Source: Nageia nagi (taxonomy: Eukaryota > Pinophyta). Taken from it: DNA of 64,000 nucleotides. Shown one piece after another: positions 33,696-45,784 of the stretch. The translations under genes and the position numbers were made by a program. Numbering within the stretch: position 1 is the stretch's first letter; each line of letters begins with the position of its first letter. Where the stretch lies: the NCBI GenBank assembly GCA_050084985.1, contig JBITNC010000001.1, positions 180,916,001 to 180,980,000 on the forward strand, read 5' to 3'. The notes below the pieces were generated by a model, which saw nothing but the letters and a program-made list of their open reading frames with translations, did no database searches and had not been told where the DNA came from.

Positions 33696-35361
33696 ATTCA
33701 AGTACAAGTAAATAAGATAGATAACTCAAGCATCCATTACCATTGTACTTAACAGGAAAATAAAACTGGATTGGAAATTTATGTCGAGGGAGAGAAATCC
33801 CCTTTTCTTTTACAGTTCAAATATTTGTACAATAATGTCATCTCAAGTTCATGGTTATTGGCCTTTCATTTCTTTCATATAAACTATTATTATGACAGTT
33901 CACTTCTATAAAAACCAGGATTATTTGCATCATTCATGTGCATATCTGCTTCCGTTACCATCCCATGCCTTATTCATTGGGCATTACTCCCTGCAAAATC
34001 AAGAACATAAGTAGTTACATAAAAATAATATGTAAATAAGAATACCTGCCTATGTCCTTCATGGTATAGTATAGTCCTCAAGCCCAAAATACTTGAAAGA
34101 TTTAGAATCTGTTGCTATACTTCCCTAATATCTTTGTCACCATCTAGATTGTGGTGTTGAGATCCAGACTTGGTCCAGATTCGGCAGGCGTATATTTGAT
34201 TAAGTCTTGGAAACAGTAAGAAGACATGCCAAGAACTTGGCAAAGACTGGAGAAATAAAAAAATATACTTTCAAAGATTTCATCGAAGAAATGCTATTTT
34301 TATACTTTATTTTGTATATCAACATCAAGTACATACAAAGTCAATCATATAACTGCTTATCAGAATACATTTATTCATTCTAACCAGAAATGCCTTGAAA
34401 CATGAATATTTTGAATTTTTTCTTCTGTTTTTTTTTTTCCATTTTTAGACCTTGCTAGACTTGGCCTCGCCAAAGTAGCTACACTCGGCATAGACTCATC
34501 AAGTCTTTCCCAGAGTTGTGTGTCTTGCCAAGGTAATACTCTTTAAAGTAGTCGACTGTTTAGCCCCAACTAGGAGTAAATCTCGTGCCAAGAGGGTGGG
34601 GGACAAGGACTGTTGCTATGTCCATTGGGACCAACACCTCATTAACAATGTCTGGAATGCATCAAATGAACTGATAGACAGTTAGGAACAAGACCGTGTA
34701 ACAACCTATGTTGCATCAAGGTCTTTTGTGTGACAAATTGATTCACCTATAAGCCATCAGAGAAGCATCAATTTAACAGAAAGAATATGAATGATGATTA
34801 TCTTGTTTAAATATCAAGAATGGGCTCTTCCACATTCTTTTTATGAGTTCAAGCATTCCAATGGTATATTACATCATATTTTTCATCAAGGCCTCGATGT
34901 GGCATTTTTATTCCATATGTTATTATTTATTCCTATAAATAGGTCAAAAGTTAGTTTTAAATTTCAATACTCAATATAATACAACTATGTCAAGTTGGTG
35001 ACCAAGTCAGGATCAAGTATCAACTGATGCTTGTTGAACCTATCAATATGTTCACCTAAGCTTATTAAATGGAGAAGGCCACATTACATGCACACTGGGA
35101 GTGCAAATTATACAAGGGATGGAAAGGTAAAAAGATGGAGTAGTATTGCTGATTTCAATACATCAGATAAGACCATATCTTTAGTAGAACTTGCGTTTTA
35201 CTTGTTCAATGGGTAGGAGCTGTCCATGAAATACTATGTTTTGTTCTTTGAGCTCAGGGTGGCACATGGGTTTAATGTAATACTATTAATTGGATGCTTT
35301 GCATTAGTCTTTGTCCTTCAGTTATCATCTTACTTTTTCTCACGGTAATATTCTGGTACAG
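33696..35361 (+). other. E1 intron E-F, right part
   Basis: Unassigned. Near 34160-34560 there are repeated short CTTGG/CTCGCC-type motifs (ACTTGGTCCAG, AGACTTGGCCTCGCC, ACTCATCAAGTCTT) that suggest a decayed transposon end. No boundary was found. Confidence 0.4.
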
Positions 35362-35487
35362 GGCTATCGTCTTTCACCTATAGACTTTAATAAGGATGAT
35401 GAGACAAATTTTCATGCTGAGTTTGTACATTCAGCAGCAAATCTTCGAGCACAAAACTATGGGATAGGCCTTTCAGATAAACTGCAG
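35362..35487 (+). CDS. UBA1: Ubiquitin-activating enzyme E1, exon F (last in window)
   Basis: The 126 bp (42 codons, phase 0) read GYRLSPIDFNKDDETNFHAE and continue FVHSAANLRAQNYGI to SDKLQ. This matches the conserved E1 segment PxDFEKDDDxNxHxxFIxAxSNLRAxNYxI. That segment leads into the second adenylation half and the crossover region. Acceptor is TGGTACAG; donor is CAG|GTTAGC at 35488. The next expected segment, around KxIAGxIIPAIATTTA, was not found in the remaining 28.5 kb. The gene therefore either has another intron longer than that or is broken here. Confidence 0.92.
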
Positions 35488-36340
35488 GTTAGCTATCTTA
35501 TTAAATTAAAATGTTTCATTGTTCTGCTTTTTGTCTATTAAGCATTGTTCTTGTGTAATTATTTTCAGTGCATTATGCCTTGTAGTTAACCAAATTACTA
35601 GACATAACATATTAAAATATGACAATTGTGTTCTTGCGTTTTATGAGATGGGTGTGAGAGCATCCTTTTTTCATTCTTATTTTGTAAATTTGGATAAGCA
35701 TAATTAAGGCCTAAGTTGATGCTCAGTTTTGTCAAGAAAGGGATTCACTGAACTACATCTGCTTTGAAAGGTTAAGGATCAATTTTGTCTTGTTTCCAGG
35801 ATTTGATTTGCATGATTATGTAGGGCACATCCTTTAAATTTCCATGATTTAGATTTGTGTCCAAATTACATATTTTCTAGAAAAAAATTATGCGTGAAGT
35901 GAATGCCATGTTTGAGTTGTAGTTTCTGTGAAGAAAGCATTCATAAGTGCATGCTAGGTAGGGTTTCTATGATCTGTATTTTCAAGCTTGTAACTGGTGG
36001 AAGCTAATGCTACATTGTGAGGAGATATTATGGTGTTGCAGGAGATATGAGATAAATTCTTCTCAATATAAAACTGAAATGGTGGTTATTACAGTGACAT
36101 TGTTGGTTTACGACAGTAAATATATTGTTATGTTGATCTCTTGCAATCCTTTTATGTTTAATTGAATTTTATTCTGCAATTACTGCCATCAAACCTTAAA
36201 TTAGTAGCAGAGCTTTGAAAAAATAGTACCATTTAGGAGAGTTCAACTTGTTCTTTTCAGAATTAAAAGATTTTGAGAGGCTTATTTTAATCCTAGTGGT
36301 CCAATGAGTTCCAAGAACTGTATGAAAAGGTATAGAGAAT
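35488..36340 (+). other. Intron DNA after E1 exon F
   Basis: AT-rich, no feature recognised before the LINE. Confidence 0.5.
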
Positions 36341-36719
36341 TTGTCAATGAAGAAATTGACTCCGCATCCCCGACTCCACAACCAGCCTTCTTCACGTGAT
36401 CCTGATTGCGCAGCCCTGATTTCACTTCTTGACTCTGCAGCCCGCAACCCTGCTTCCATCCCGCTAACTCAACTCCTGCCTTCAGCCTCGACTCTACAGC
36501 CTGCAACCATCTGGCACTCTTGGTGCTTACATTGCAGGGTCTACTTGTTCTGACTTATCCACGGTTCTGTTCTTTGGCGCCCGCAAACTTGGTGGACAAC
36601 ATGGGAGTGCCCATGGCCAACTCTCCTGTCCATACCTGCAGACACTCCCCAATCCGCTTTCCTGCCCTGAGATGCAGGCACTCCAGAATTGTTCTCAAGT
36701 ACTCCACTCTCAGCCACAG

Positions 36720-37440
36720 ACTAAGCAAATTGGAAAAACAAAATTAGGATTTGTCTGCCCAGGTAGCATCCCTCCTCAAGCTTTCTTCTGATCAACAAAC
36801 AATGATTGATAAACATCATATGCAGTTAACAAAACAGGAAGACAAATCTCTTCATTTCACCTGCTCAACCCCGCCCATTGGAGCATTACAGTCTGAACTC
36901 TTTTCCATCCGGGGAGAACTTCTCACCAACAAAGAATCTCATGCTTCCTTATAGAACAAATCCAGGAACATCGTACATGGTTAGAGGTAGCTAATGGGAA
37001 AGGAGCCAAACCTTCTCCCCTTGTAGTCATAACAGGACAAGAAAAAATTGATGAAGAGAAGAGAAGACAAAATAAAGCATTTAATCTTTGTATCGGAGGC
37101 CTGCCCACAGGAGATAACCCATCAGAAACAACTCTTACATTCATAATTTCATACCACCATTAATTTGCCAAGTATACCTATTGAAAAAACTTGGGTTGCA
37201 CAAGATTCCTCATTTATTATTCGTCTCAACTCTGCTGATCAGACTCCATTCTTCGTGCAAAGAAAATCCAACTGTATCTCCCTCAGCGTATATATGTTGA
37301 TGAAGATCTCAAGAGAATGCAGTCACAAGAAATATTTGCAGCCTGGAAGGAAATTCAAGAAGCATAGATTAGAGACTCTCCTCCATCGGATTGGGTTAAA
37401 CCATGGCCTCCCACCCCCCTCCTCTTCAACATCTAAATGA
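36720..37440 (+). pseudogene. LINE ORF1 remnant
   Basis: A coiled-coil-like start reads LSAQVASLLKLSSDQQTMID. After frameshifts comes AFNLCIGGLPTGDNPSETTL, which looks like an RRM-type strand, and then RIYVDEDLKRMQSQEIFAAW, the pattern at the C-terminal side of LINE ORF1 nucleic-acid chaperones. At least three frames are needed. The call rests on position before ORF2 and on the general architecture. Confidence 0.65.
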
Positions 37441-40400
37441 TGCCATCAAGATGCCCTCCGAGAGCTCTCGGTTGAAGTTTGGAACTGGAATGGTATGTTG
37501 TGGTCCTCTCCAGGTTCAGTCCCTGATGTCATCCAGGAGACTGATTTGATCTTTTTTACTGAGACATGAGATTTCAGTTAAGTGGCTTCCCCTTTGTCAT
37601 GTTACACTGGTTTTCTACCTACAGGCCTTCAGGCCATTTAGGAGGTAGTAGTCGAGGCTCGGGCAGTGTGGCCTTTTTGATCAGCAAGCAACTTCTCCCG
37701 AGTATTCATGTGGAGGGTATTGACACCCATGCTCAGTTTATCTGGATCTCTCTAGCATGGACCCCACCCTTCATGAGGTTATTTATGTGTCAAATGTTAC
37801 TTTCCACTTGCTGCCTTGAACTAAGCTATTGAGGAGTCCCCTTTATCTTGATCTCTTTCTCGAGATTACCATATATTCCACCCAGGGGGAGATTATGTTG
37901 TTGGGGGACTTCAATAGTAAGATCGAGAATTTACATACACATTACTTTGATAGCCTTGCTGATCCGTTGCATATGCAGGTGCTTGATCTCCCTCTAGCTT
38001 TCTAGAGATATTTTGTTGACTCTTTACTCCCTTCAGGTTATGGTAGATTCCTCCTTGAGCTCGGGGAGACATAGGATCTGCTGATTCTCTATGTTATTGC
38101 TTGGTTCCCATAATCCTCTCAAAACACCTATTTCCCACACGTTGGAGGCTCCAATGTTGTTGATTACATCATCTCTAGCCCCCCACTTGTCATGAACATT
38201 CATGCCTTTTATGTTGCCCCTCGCCTTTCGCTTGCAAACCACTCACACATCACTTTCTCCCTACAGGAACACCTTTAGCCACCCCCCATCATCATCTTAC
38301 CCACCCCTAGAGCTCCTCTTACGACCATCATCTTTGATCGAGAGCATGATCCCCTCTACAATCACATCTTAAAAGATAAACTCATTGGCTTGCACTCACT
38401 CCCCTCAGTGGAGGATCGTGCACTTTTCCCGACTAATTCCCTCTGCTTAGTGACCCTCCAGGCCTTCCCACACATTATTAGTCCCCCTCCATGCCCCTAT
38501 TGCCCCGATCATTGTTCGATGAATAGCTGGATTGATTTTGATTGTAAAGATTCTCATTGTCGCTTTTGACAAGCCATTGCGAATGAACATAGTTCCTTCT
38601 CCACTTCCGCTCTTTGCCGATCCCTTCGATGTCTCCTTAGGACTAAGAAACATCACTTCTTAGCCAAATAAAGACTAGAGGTCATTTCCACCCTTCATTC
38701 CAACCCCAAATAATTTTGGCGCTCCTTCCTACCCAAAAAGCACACCTTGAATTCCATTTCTCTTCATGCCTAAAGGAGTACGCCTCTTGTCTTTACACTA
38801 TCATTAGTCATACCCCCTCCATCTGCTCCCATCGCTCGCTAACCTTGGACGAGTTCTCTCCATCCCTCGTCCATTCCGCCATCCAAAGACTTTCTTCCGA
38901 AAAAGCATTTGACATCGAAAACCTACATTCCAAGTTCCTTAAGCACACCATACACACCCTTTTCCCCTTTCTCTCCAATCTATTCAATGAAGTCATCTTC
39001 TCAGGTTTCCGTTCTTCTTGATCTCCAATATCATCCATCCCATCTTCAAATCCAATGACCCAAATGATCCGGGCAACCACCACACTATCATGATTGGCCA
39101 CACCTTGGCCAAGTTATATGCCACTATCATGGAGGACTACATTTCTTGGATGGTGGATGCTAGAGGGTTCCGAGTAGCAAGTCAAGCAGGCTTTTGTAGA
39201 GACCACATGCACCATCGATCATATCTTCACTCTTAGGGCGTTTATTGAGGAGGCTAGATTTCGGAAGTCTTCGATCTTTTATTGCTTTGTCGATTTCAAG
39301 AAGGCCTTTTACATTGTACCCCGACACAAACTTATGGATCAATTGTGGATTTTGGGCATTTCAAAGACTAGATTAGTGGCCATTTTGACTTTTTATGAGA
39401 CCCTTTCAGGACATGTTCTCACCCAGACAGGCTCTCAGATAGCATTCTTGGTACGATTGGAGTGAAGCAAGGTTGCCCTCTCTCCAACTTTATTTGGCCT
39501 TTACATTGACGAGCTAGAGTTTGTTATCCTTGAGACCACCGATCTTGAGTTCGGTTGCCTTCTTCATGGTAGCTAGGTGCTCATCCTACGCTTTGCGGAT
39601 GATATTGTGTTGCTTTCCCACACTATTGAGGGCCTCCAGGATCTAATAGATGCTTTAGATGTTTTCTGTGCTAGACAGGAGCTTACGATAAACCTTAGCA
39701 AGACTAAGGTGGTGGCTTTCAATGTTTCAAAGGCCATTGTCAACTAGACCTAGCTCACTTTTCGTGATAATCCTATTGAGACTACCTCCTCCTACACATA
39801 CCTAGGGGTTCTCTTCTTTGGACCTAGGTTCTCTATGCGGACAACAACACCACTTAGGGTTCGTCAAGGTTATGCAAATGCATTCATCCTAGAGAGACAG
39901 TGCATCTAGTTGCCCTTTCAGGATGTTTCGTACAAGTTAGAGTTGTTGCAGTCCCTGGTCACACCCGCAACTTTGTATGGGGTTGAGATTTGGGGCTCCA
40001 GCTTGGGAGCAATGGATTGGATCTCTATAGAGAGGATCTTGGTCACTTTCCTATCTCGTTTCATTCAGAGTAAGAGGATAGTTCCACACCTTATCATACT
40101 TGTGGATTTCTCCCACTCGGCCATCGTCACCAAGTTGGACCACTATGCTTGACATTGCCTTTGGTTAGACAAGACAAGGGACTTATCCTCTCGCTTGGAT
40201 ACATCAACTTACAACTACCTTTGGGGTTGAGGATGTCCCTCAGACAATTTCACGTCTGCTTGCACCAGTTGAGAGTGGATACAGATCATCACATGGTCAA
40301 AGATCTACGAGTTTGCCGCCTTTGCTTCCTTGAGATTGAGTTCGAGGATCGTTTTGTCTTCTAGTGCTCAACCTACTATGAGATCTGAGGTTGATATTGC

Positions 40401-40750
40401 CTCTTCCGAGACTCTCGCAACTTGTTAACTACATTCTTCCAGTATCCTTACTAGCATTGCTTGACTCTTTATTTTCAAGAAGCCTTCCTTCTTTGGAGGC
40501 GCCTTCTTTCCTGTGCTCAGCTACCTACCGAGGTTCGATGTATCACATCCTTCTTTCGTGCTTCTCCTTTTGAAGGGGCTCATAGGAGACACCGAGATGA
40601 GCTCCCACAACCACCACATTGGACTAGGAGATGTATGTAGAGTACCTAGGCCCCGTCGAGGATGCGACAGATTACATCCTTCTTCTCGATCCTCAATAGT
40701 AACACAAATGCACCCCACAACAATCAACATGACCCCTCCTCGAAGCAAAA
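37440..40750 (+). pseudogene. LINE ORF2: endonuclease and reverse transcriptase (broken)
   Basis: The apurinic-type endonuclease starts near 37465 (VEVWNWNGML, DLIFFTET), continues with SGSVAFLISKQLLPSIHVEG and MLLGDFNSKIENLH (about 37890), and ends with NVVDYIIS and LANHSHITF. Reverse transcriptase includes FVDFKKAFY-like DFKKAFYIVPRHKLMDQLW (about 39290), LSPTLFGLYIDELE, the catalytic box LRFADDIVLLSHT (about 39590) with both aspartates, LSKTKVVAFN and YLGVLFFGPRFS. A zinc-finger-like tail has CRLCFLEIEFEDRFVF (about 40315). Stops and frameshifts are frequent, so it is inactive. Confidence 0.88.
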
Positions 40751-40800
40751 AGTACCGCCATACTCTCCCCCTAGGGAGGCCTAGGACCTTTATACAATGT

Positions 40801-41103
40801 ATTTGATTATGTTAGCTTTTATGTTTTTAGGTTTTTCTATAGATCCCGATTAGTTTGGGCTTTGTTGACTTTATAAGTTGGATTGTACTTGATAGTGCCA
40901 TTGATTGCTTTTGGTCACCATAGGGCATTAATATATTTTCTTGTATTTTGTTTCTTTCTAATTGTGTTGTCCGGATAGCAAATCAAGTTAGGTTTCATGG
41001 AGAGTCTTGGTTGGATTTAGAAAATTGTAGGGAAAATGTTAAAAAGCCTACCTTCCAGATACCCATTTTATAGACAACTCTTTATGTGATGTGGAGATAA
41101 TGG

Positions 41104-41188
<85 letters not shown>

Positions 41189-41700
41189 TGTAGTATGGTA
41201 TCAATGTGAATAATCTTATGTTATTTCTACCAAATTTTAAACATGAGTAGTGGAGTACGTTTCCACGATAGTAATTAGAGATGGATTCATGCCATCATTA
41301 ACTAACCATCTATCCTTGCCTCTCCTCTCCACTCCTAATTGCAATGTTGCCCTAGTCCTCTTTCTCCTCCTTTTGTTTGTATTAGAAAGAGAAGCATTTA
41401 ACTATACTTCCCTTCATAAGGTTAAAGGTACTCATCCAATGCGATATAACCAATGATCCAAAATGGAATTTTGGGTTGTCAAAAATAAAAGCTTTCAAAA
41501 GTTTAATATGATCTCTAAATGTCTAAGTTCTCCACAATTCCAATGCCTATTCTTGTTTGTGAATCCGACTCCTGGTGTGCAAGTTATTTGCCTTCAAAAG
41601 TTTTGGGAGGTCAATAAAATTAAAAAACAAATAAATATAAAAGGGTAAATATTTTATTTTACCACCGTTTTGTTTTGGTGGGACCCACTACTACACAAGT
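40801..41700. other. Spacer with microsatellite
   Basis: Unassigned apart from the (TC)n(TA)n tract. A short frame at 41250-41456 has no recognisable domain. Confidence 0.5.
41106..41185. repeat. (TC)n(TA)n compound microsatellite
   Basis: TC repeats at about 41106-41128 run into AT repeats to 41185. Confidence 0.97.
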
Positions 41701-42832
41701 AATCCAATTAGGTCCAATTGACATTGGAAAATGCAACAAGTCAAAAGGGTACCAACACATCATGGTAAGGTGATGTTAGCACTTTGTCAGGTGCACGTAG
41801 GGAAGGGAACACATGGAGTGAAGGGTATGGTGGACGATGGATGCATCAACATGATGCAACCTTGCCTCTACCACTTGTTTGACTCAATTTGGAGCCTTTG
41901 ACCATCCAAACTTGCTACTTGTCATATTTTTATTGGATCCGCTCTTCTTATTTGGTGCATGGTATTTTAGTGGTTTATTTTGCTTGGCTTGAAGGTGCTA
42001 TTTGAAGCTTGTGTATATTTTATTCTTGCCCATATATTTTCTCGAGAGCTATTTTTGAAGGAAAAAAATAAGAGATTGGTGAAACCAAAACCTACGTAAA
42101 ATAATAAATCTGATCCAAGCTGAAATGCTAAATGAAGGCAATTCGTGTAAAGGAGATATTGGAGACAAAAATGGAGATAAAGGAGATCAAATCAAATCAA
42201 GTTTGATGTAACAAAACCCTCTAAAACAAGCCCCTTCAGATGTTATAAAAGGAGGCCATGGAGAGGAGTTTTGATTATTCCAGGAAGTAGTCTTTTACTA
42301 CATGTATTTCTTCATGCTTGGAGAGTACTTAGAATGCCAATGTAGAGATTGTATTGTAGTAATGTAATTTTGAGTGTAATAGGAGTGAAACTTAGATAAT
42401 CTTGGAGGGAATAGTGGTGCAAGATAGCTCAAGTCCTTATGCACATTATTATAAGAGAGATTGTGAATTTCTTTCCTTGAGTGTTGAGAGCATTAGAATG
42501 GCATTTCCATTGGAGTGTTGGAGGCCATAGGTTTGTTCTTCTCGACAACATTTTGAGAACCTGTTGGAGGAAGCCCATTTTAATTACTTTTTCATCACAT
42601 AGTCGAGATTTTTGGTGCTAGAGCTTTTCCCACATTGGGTTCTCCAAGGTAAATGGGTGTCTTCTTTTGTGGTGATATTTACCCCTCTATTTGTCTTGTA
42701 ATTTGACAACGTTTTTTTTAATATTAAATCTTGTTGCATACTTTCATTATTTCAAGCACTTAGATTTAAGTATGTCAAATCCGTATTTGGTGCGGCTAGA
42801 ACGACATAGTTGACTAGGCTTTATGGATCACA
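41700..42832 (+). repeat. Probable 5' LTR of a Ty3-like remnant
   Basis: The right end is set by a primer-binding-like TTGGTATTAGAGTAG at 42833. A TATA box TTATAAAAGGAGG lies at 42243 and leader-like sequence follows. The left boundary is uncertain because I could not match a TG-start or a second LTR copy. Confidence 0.45.
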
Positions 42833-42833
42833 T

Positions 42834-42844
42834 TGGTATTAGAG
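42834..42844 (+). promoter_or_regulatory. Primer-binding site (diverged)
   Basis: TGGTATTAGAG is one change from the TGGTATCAGAG core seen in elements I and II. Confidence 0.6.
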
Positions 42845-42923
42845 TAGTTTGTTCATTGAGCATTATTTTAATTTGTTAAAGCAAGTTAAGTTGATTTTTG
42901 AGCTACTTATTATTTGACAAGTT

Positions 42924-43830
42924 GTGCTATTTTGTGTCTACCATGTGTTTTTGAGAAGTTGTGCTATTTCCATTTTGATAAGTGAGCTTCAAGGAAGGGT
43001 GTCACAATTGGAGCAGATTTTGAAGAGCATGACAAAAGAGATGGAAGATTTGAAAAGTCAATTGAGACTTGAGTTCCATTTACAAGTTGGTGAAAATGAG
43101 CCTACTTCCAATTCCATTGCTTCGACTTCCTCACATATTGATGAGAAGAAAGAGCAACATGATGTAAAGATAAGTGTTGTTAAAGTGAAGCCACATGAGG
43201 ATAAATTGAAGGAAAAGGATCCTTCCATCATGAAGAAGGAAAGGAAGAAGAAGCGAGTTTGCTTTCATTATGTAAGTGAAGGCCATGTACAACATCTATG
43301 TTGGATCTGGCATCAATGTTGGAGCTTACATCCTGAATTGTAACCTAAGAGATTTTTAAAGGTGTATAGAAAGAAAGAATGTATTGCCATTCGGAGAGTT
43401 GGTGATGGTAAAGAGAAGAAAGTCCTTCATCACATTGGTGTGAAGAGCTATTCCATGTGAAAGTACAATAAAATGGTGAAGTTCAATGCTCTTTTTGACA
43501 TTAGATCTCAGTCAAATCTTATTTCAAAGGATCTAGTTGTTGATCTTGGATCGAAGATGCATGCTCATCCTCATCCATATTATTGGGTGAGTGGAGATGC
43601 AGAGGTGCACACCACAAGACAATGTAGATTGCATTTTGCAATCAATTTAGATTTCAAAGATGAAGTATTGGTAGACATGGTTCCATTTGGATTATGTGGA
43701 ATCGTTTTGGGTAGTCCTTATCTTTATGACAGAAATACAATATACTATCGGATGAAGAATAAATACTTTCTCATCAAGCATGGGAAAAAGTTTGTGATAC
43801 ATTCTCATTATAGTAAGTGTAACACTTATC
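42924..43830 (+). pseudogene. Ty3-like gag C-terminus and protease remnant
   Basis: First frame 42924-43343: a coiled-coil-like ISELQGRVSQLEQILKSMTK, a Lys-rich stretch, then a zinc-knuckle remnant CFHYVSEGHVQHLCW with one cysteine lost, where CxxC...GH...C is expected. Second frame 43473-43991: a retropepsin-like domain beginning FNALFDIRSQSNLISKDLV. The catalytic motif is DIR where DSG is expected, so it is dead. VPFGLCGIVLGSPYLYDRN matches the LGxPWLxxxN segment after the protease flap. The protein breaks off where a LINE fragment begins at about 43826. Confidence 0.7.
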
Positions 43831-44240
43831 TTTTGGCAACCAAACTTGCAAGTATAATGTGGTGGGGGGTGGTCCTCTTGCAAAGAATCGAGCAGGATAA
43901 TGTGTTGACTGAGATTCTCTCCATCTTAGCCCAATCTGTTGCTCTCAAACTAGGCCCCATATTTCCACACCATACATTATTGTGGGAGTGATTAGGGTAT
44001 GAAATAGTTGTAGCTTGGACGAAACGTTTTGGAGGTGGAGTTGGATGCATTATCTCTCTAGTGAAAAGACCTCTACGTATCCTCTTTGAACTCTAGGTGG
44101 GGCTGCTACTCTCATTGTGAATCTAGGCCCTAAGAAGAGTGTTGACAAGGCAGCAGCCCCACCTAGAGTTGAAGCTGAAGAGAGCGCTTTTTGAAGAATG
44201 GTGATGAGACATGATGATCGGATGAGCCTGAAGTGCAACT
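43826..44240 (-). pseudogene. LINE reverse-transcriptase fragment (minus)
   Basis: The minus frames read LFLGPRFTMRVAAPPRVQRG, then GPSLRATDWAKMERISVNTL and CKRTTPHHIILA. They align with LFFGPRFSMRTTTPLRVRQG and GSSLGAMDWISIERILVTFL of the LINE at 39820-40080, in the same order. It is a 5'- and 3'-truncated copy of that family. Confidence 0.8.
44089..44170. repeat. 19-bp perfect inverted repeat
   Basis: AACTCTAGGTGGGGCTGCT at 44089-44107 is the exact reverse complement of 44152-44170, with 44 nt between. It lies inside the LINE fragment. The related LINE near 39830 does not have both arms, so it arose in this copy. Confidence 0.9.
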
Positions 44241-44411
44241 TTAAAATTCACCTTGAAGGAGATCAAGAAAACTGGAATACTTGCTTACAAGAGATGAAAT
44301 AATACTTTCTAAGTATTCATGGGGTCATAAAGCGGGAATACAAGTATTTGATGAAAATCCAGTCGTGTTTCCAAATTCGAGCAAAAATCAGCAAGTATGA
44401 ATGCTCGAACT

Positions 44412-45784
44412 GGTGGTCGCACAGTTTAAAGAAGATGCATTTTCAACGTCCAAACCAGATGCAACCATACATGCACGAGGATCCTCACCATGCTTCCCCA
44501 AGTTGGCCGCTCCATTGCAGACACATGGTACCTAAGTGGTCTATAAATACCAAGGCAAGCTAGGTAAATTGCAGATTTTTCACTTAGTTCTTAGCTCCCT
44601 AGTAGTGGTCGCATGGTGTGAAAAAGTTGGAATTGTAACATCTTAGAATGGTGCGACCACCTTTCCTTTAGCTCTTGGGACCTTAAAACTCGGCTTAGTA
44701 CTCCTCAATGTGTCCCTTGGTGGTGGTCGCATGGTTTGACAAAGTTACATTCCTATCTTTTTAAAATGGTGTGACCATCCTCTCTTATGGTGAACGTATG
44801 GCAGATGACCAAGGCTTGATTCCTATTGGGCCTCCATTTTGGCCTCTTGGTAAGGGACACTTGGCTTGGTAAATTGGTATACAAGGAGGGAGAGACCTTC
44901 ATTTGTCACTTTGGTTGGCCCATTGTAGCACTCCAAGGCCGGTTGCATGCTTTTGTAAAGTCACCTTTCTATCTCTTTGAAAAGGTGCGATCACCTCCAT
45001 TTTTGCATTTTGAAATTTGGCTAATTGTTAGCCCAAGGCCCCTCCAAGGTTGGTCGCATGGTTCGTAGAAGTTAAAGGTCCATCATTTGGAAAGGTTGTG
45101 ACCACCCCTTGAGCACCTTTTTGAGCTAAAATTTAACTAAATTGTCCACTTTTTGGCATTTTTTGATTGGTCACATGAGTTTAGAAAGTCGAGTTTGCAT
45201 CTTTTGGGAGAAGTGCAACCACCTTTTAGCACCATTTTTGATTAAGTGTGGCACGTTGGCTCACGTCACCCTTGGTTGCACGGTTTGAAGAAGTCACTAT
45301 TGCATCTTTTTGGAAGGGTGGGACCATGTTGTTTTGCATGAATTCTGACACTTGTTGAAAGACCACCCTTTGCCCATTGAGCTATAAAAGGGGAGGAACT
45401 TAGGTAATTGTTGCAAGGCATTTACTCCTCCAAGGTTGGTCGCATGGTTTTTCAAAGTCACATTTGCTTCTTTTTTGAGGAGTGTGACCACCCTTTTGCA
45501 TGAGAATTGAATGGCACATGTTCATTAACCACCCTCTCATCTTATAGCATGGTGACACCTATCGTGTTTCAATTATAAAAGTCTTGCATTAGTCACATTT
45601 TGCATTGACCTCTTCAAATGAATACGGTCGCCTGACTCTAAGGAGATAAGATTTCATCTTTCAAAAGTGGTGCGCTCCTCAAGCTTGGAAGCTTTAGCCA
45701 AAGTTAGCCAAGTTGAGTGTTTTATTTCATGGTCGCATAGCTTCCAGAGGTTACTTATGTATCTTTGTTTTGAGGTGCACCCCA
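44412..45784 (+). repeat. Array of nine GGTCGCA...TGCGACC palindromic units
   Basis: Nine degenerate units of about 55-67 bp begin near 44412, 44604, 44719, 44941, 45050, 45168, 45271, 45434 and 45730. Typical start is GGTGGTCGCATGGTTTGA, typical middle AAGTCACATTTGCATCTTTT, typical end GGTGCGACCACC. Start and end are complementary, so each unit can fold as a hairpin. Spacing is irregular (103-296 bp), with non-repeated DNA between. TATA-like sites lie inside at 44542 (CTATAAATACC) and 45383 (TATAAAAGG). The array precedes ORF copy 1 on the same strand and is probably part of its element's leader. Confidence 0.8.

Larger units (their letters stand above)
36340..40800 (+). mobile_element. LINE retrotransposon (L1-like), decayed
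   Basis: GC content rises sharply and two consecutive coding regions are visible on the + strand: an ORF1-like region (about 36720-37440) and an endonuclease-reverse transcriptase ORF2 (about 37440-40750). Many stops and frameshifts break both. No RNase H or LTR is present. The (TC)n(TA)n tract at 41106-41185 lies beyond it, but a clear poly-A tail and target-site duplication were not found. Two fragments of the same family lie at about 43826-44240 and 50948-51720 on the minus strand. Confidence 0.85.

Noticed and set aside
36196-40800. Separate host genes suggested by many medium frames
   Set aside because: All fit one decayed LINE in order: ORF1, endonuclease, reverse transcriptase and zinc-finger tail.
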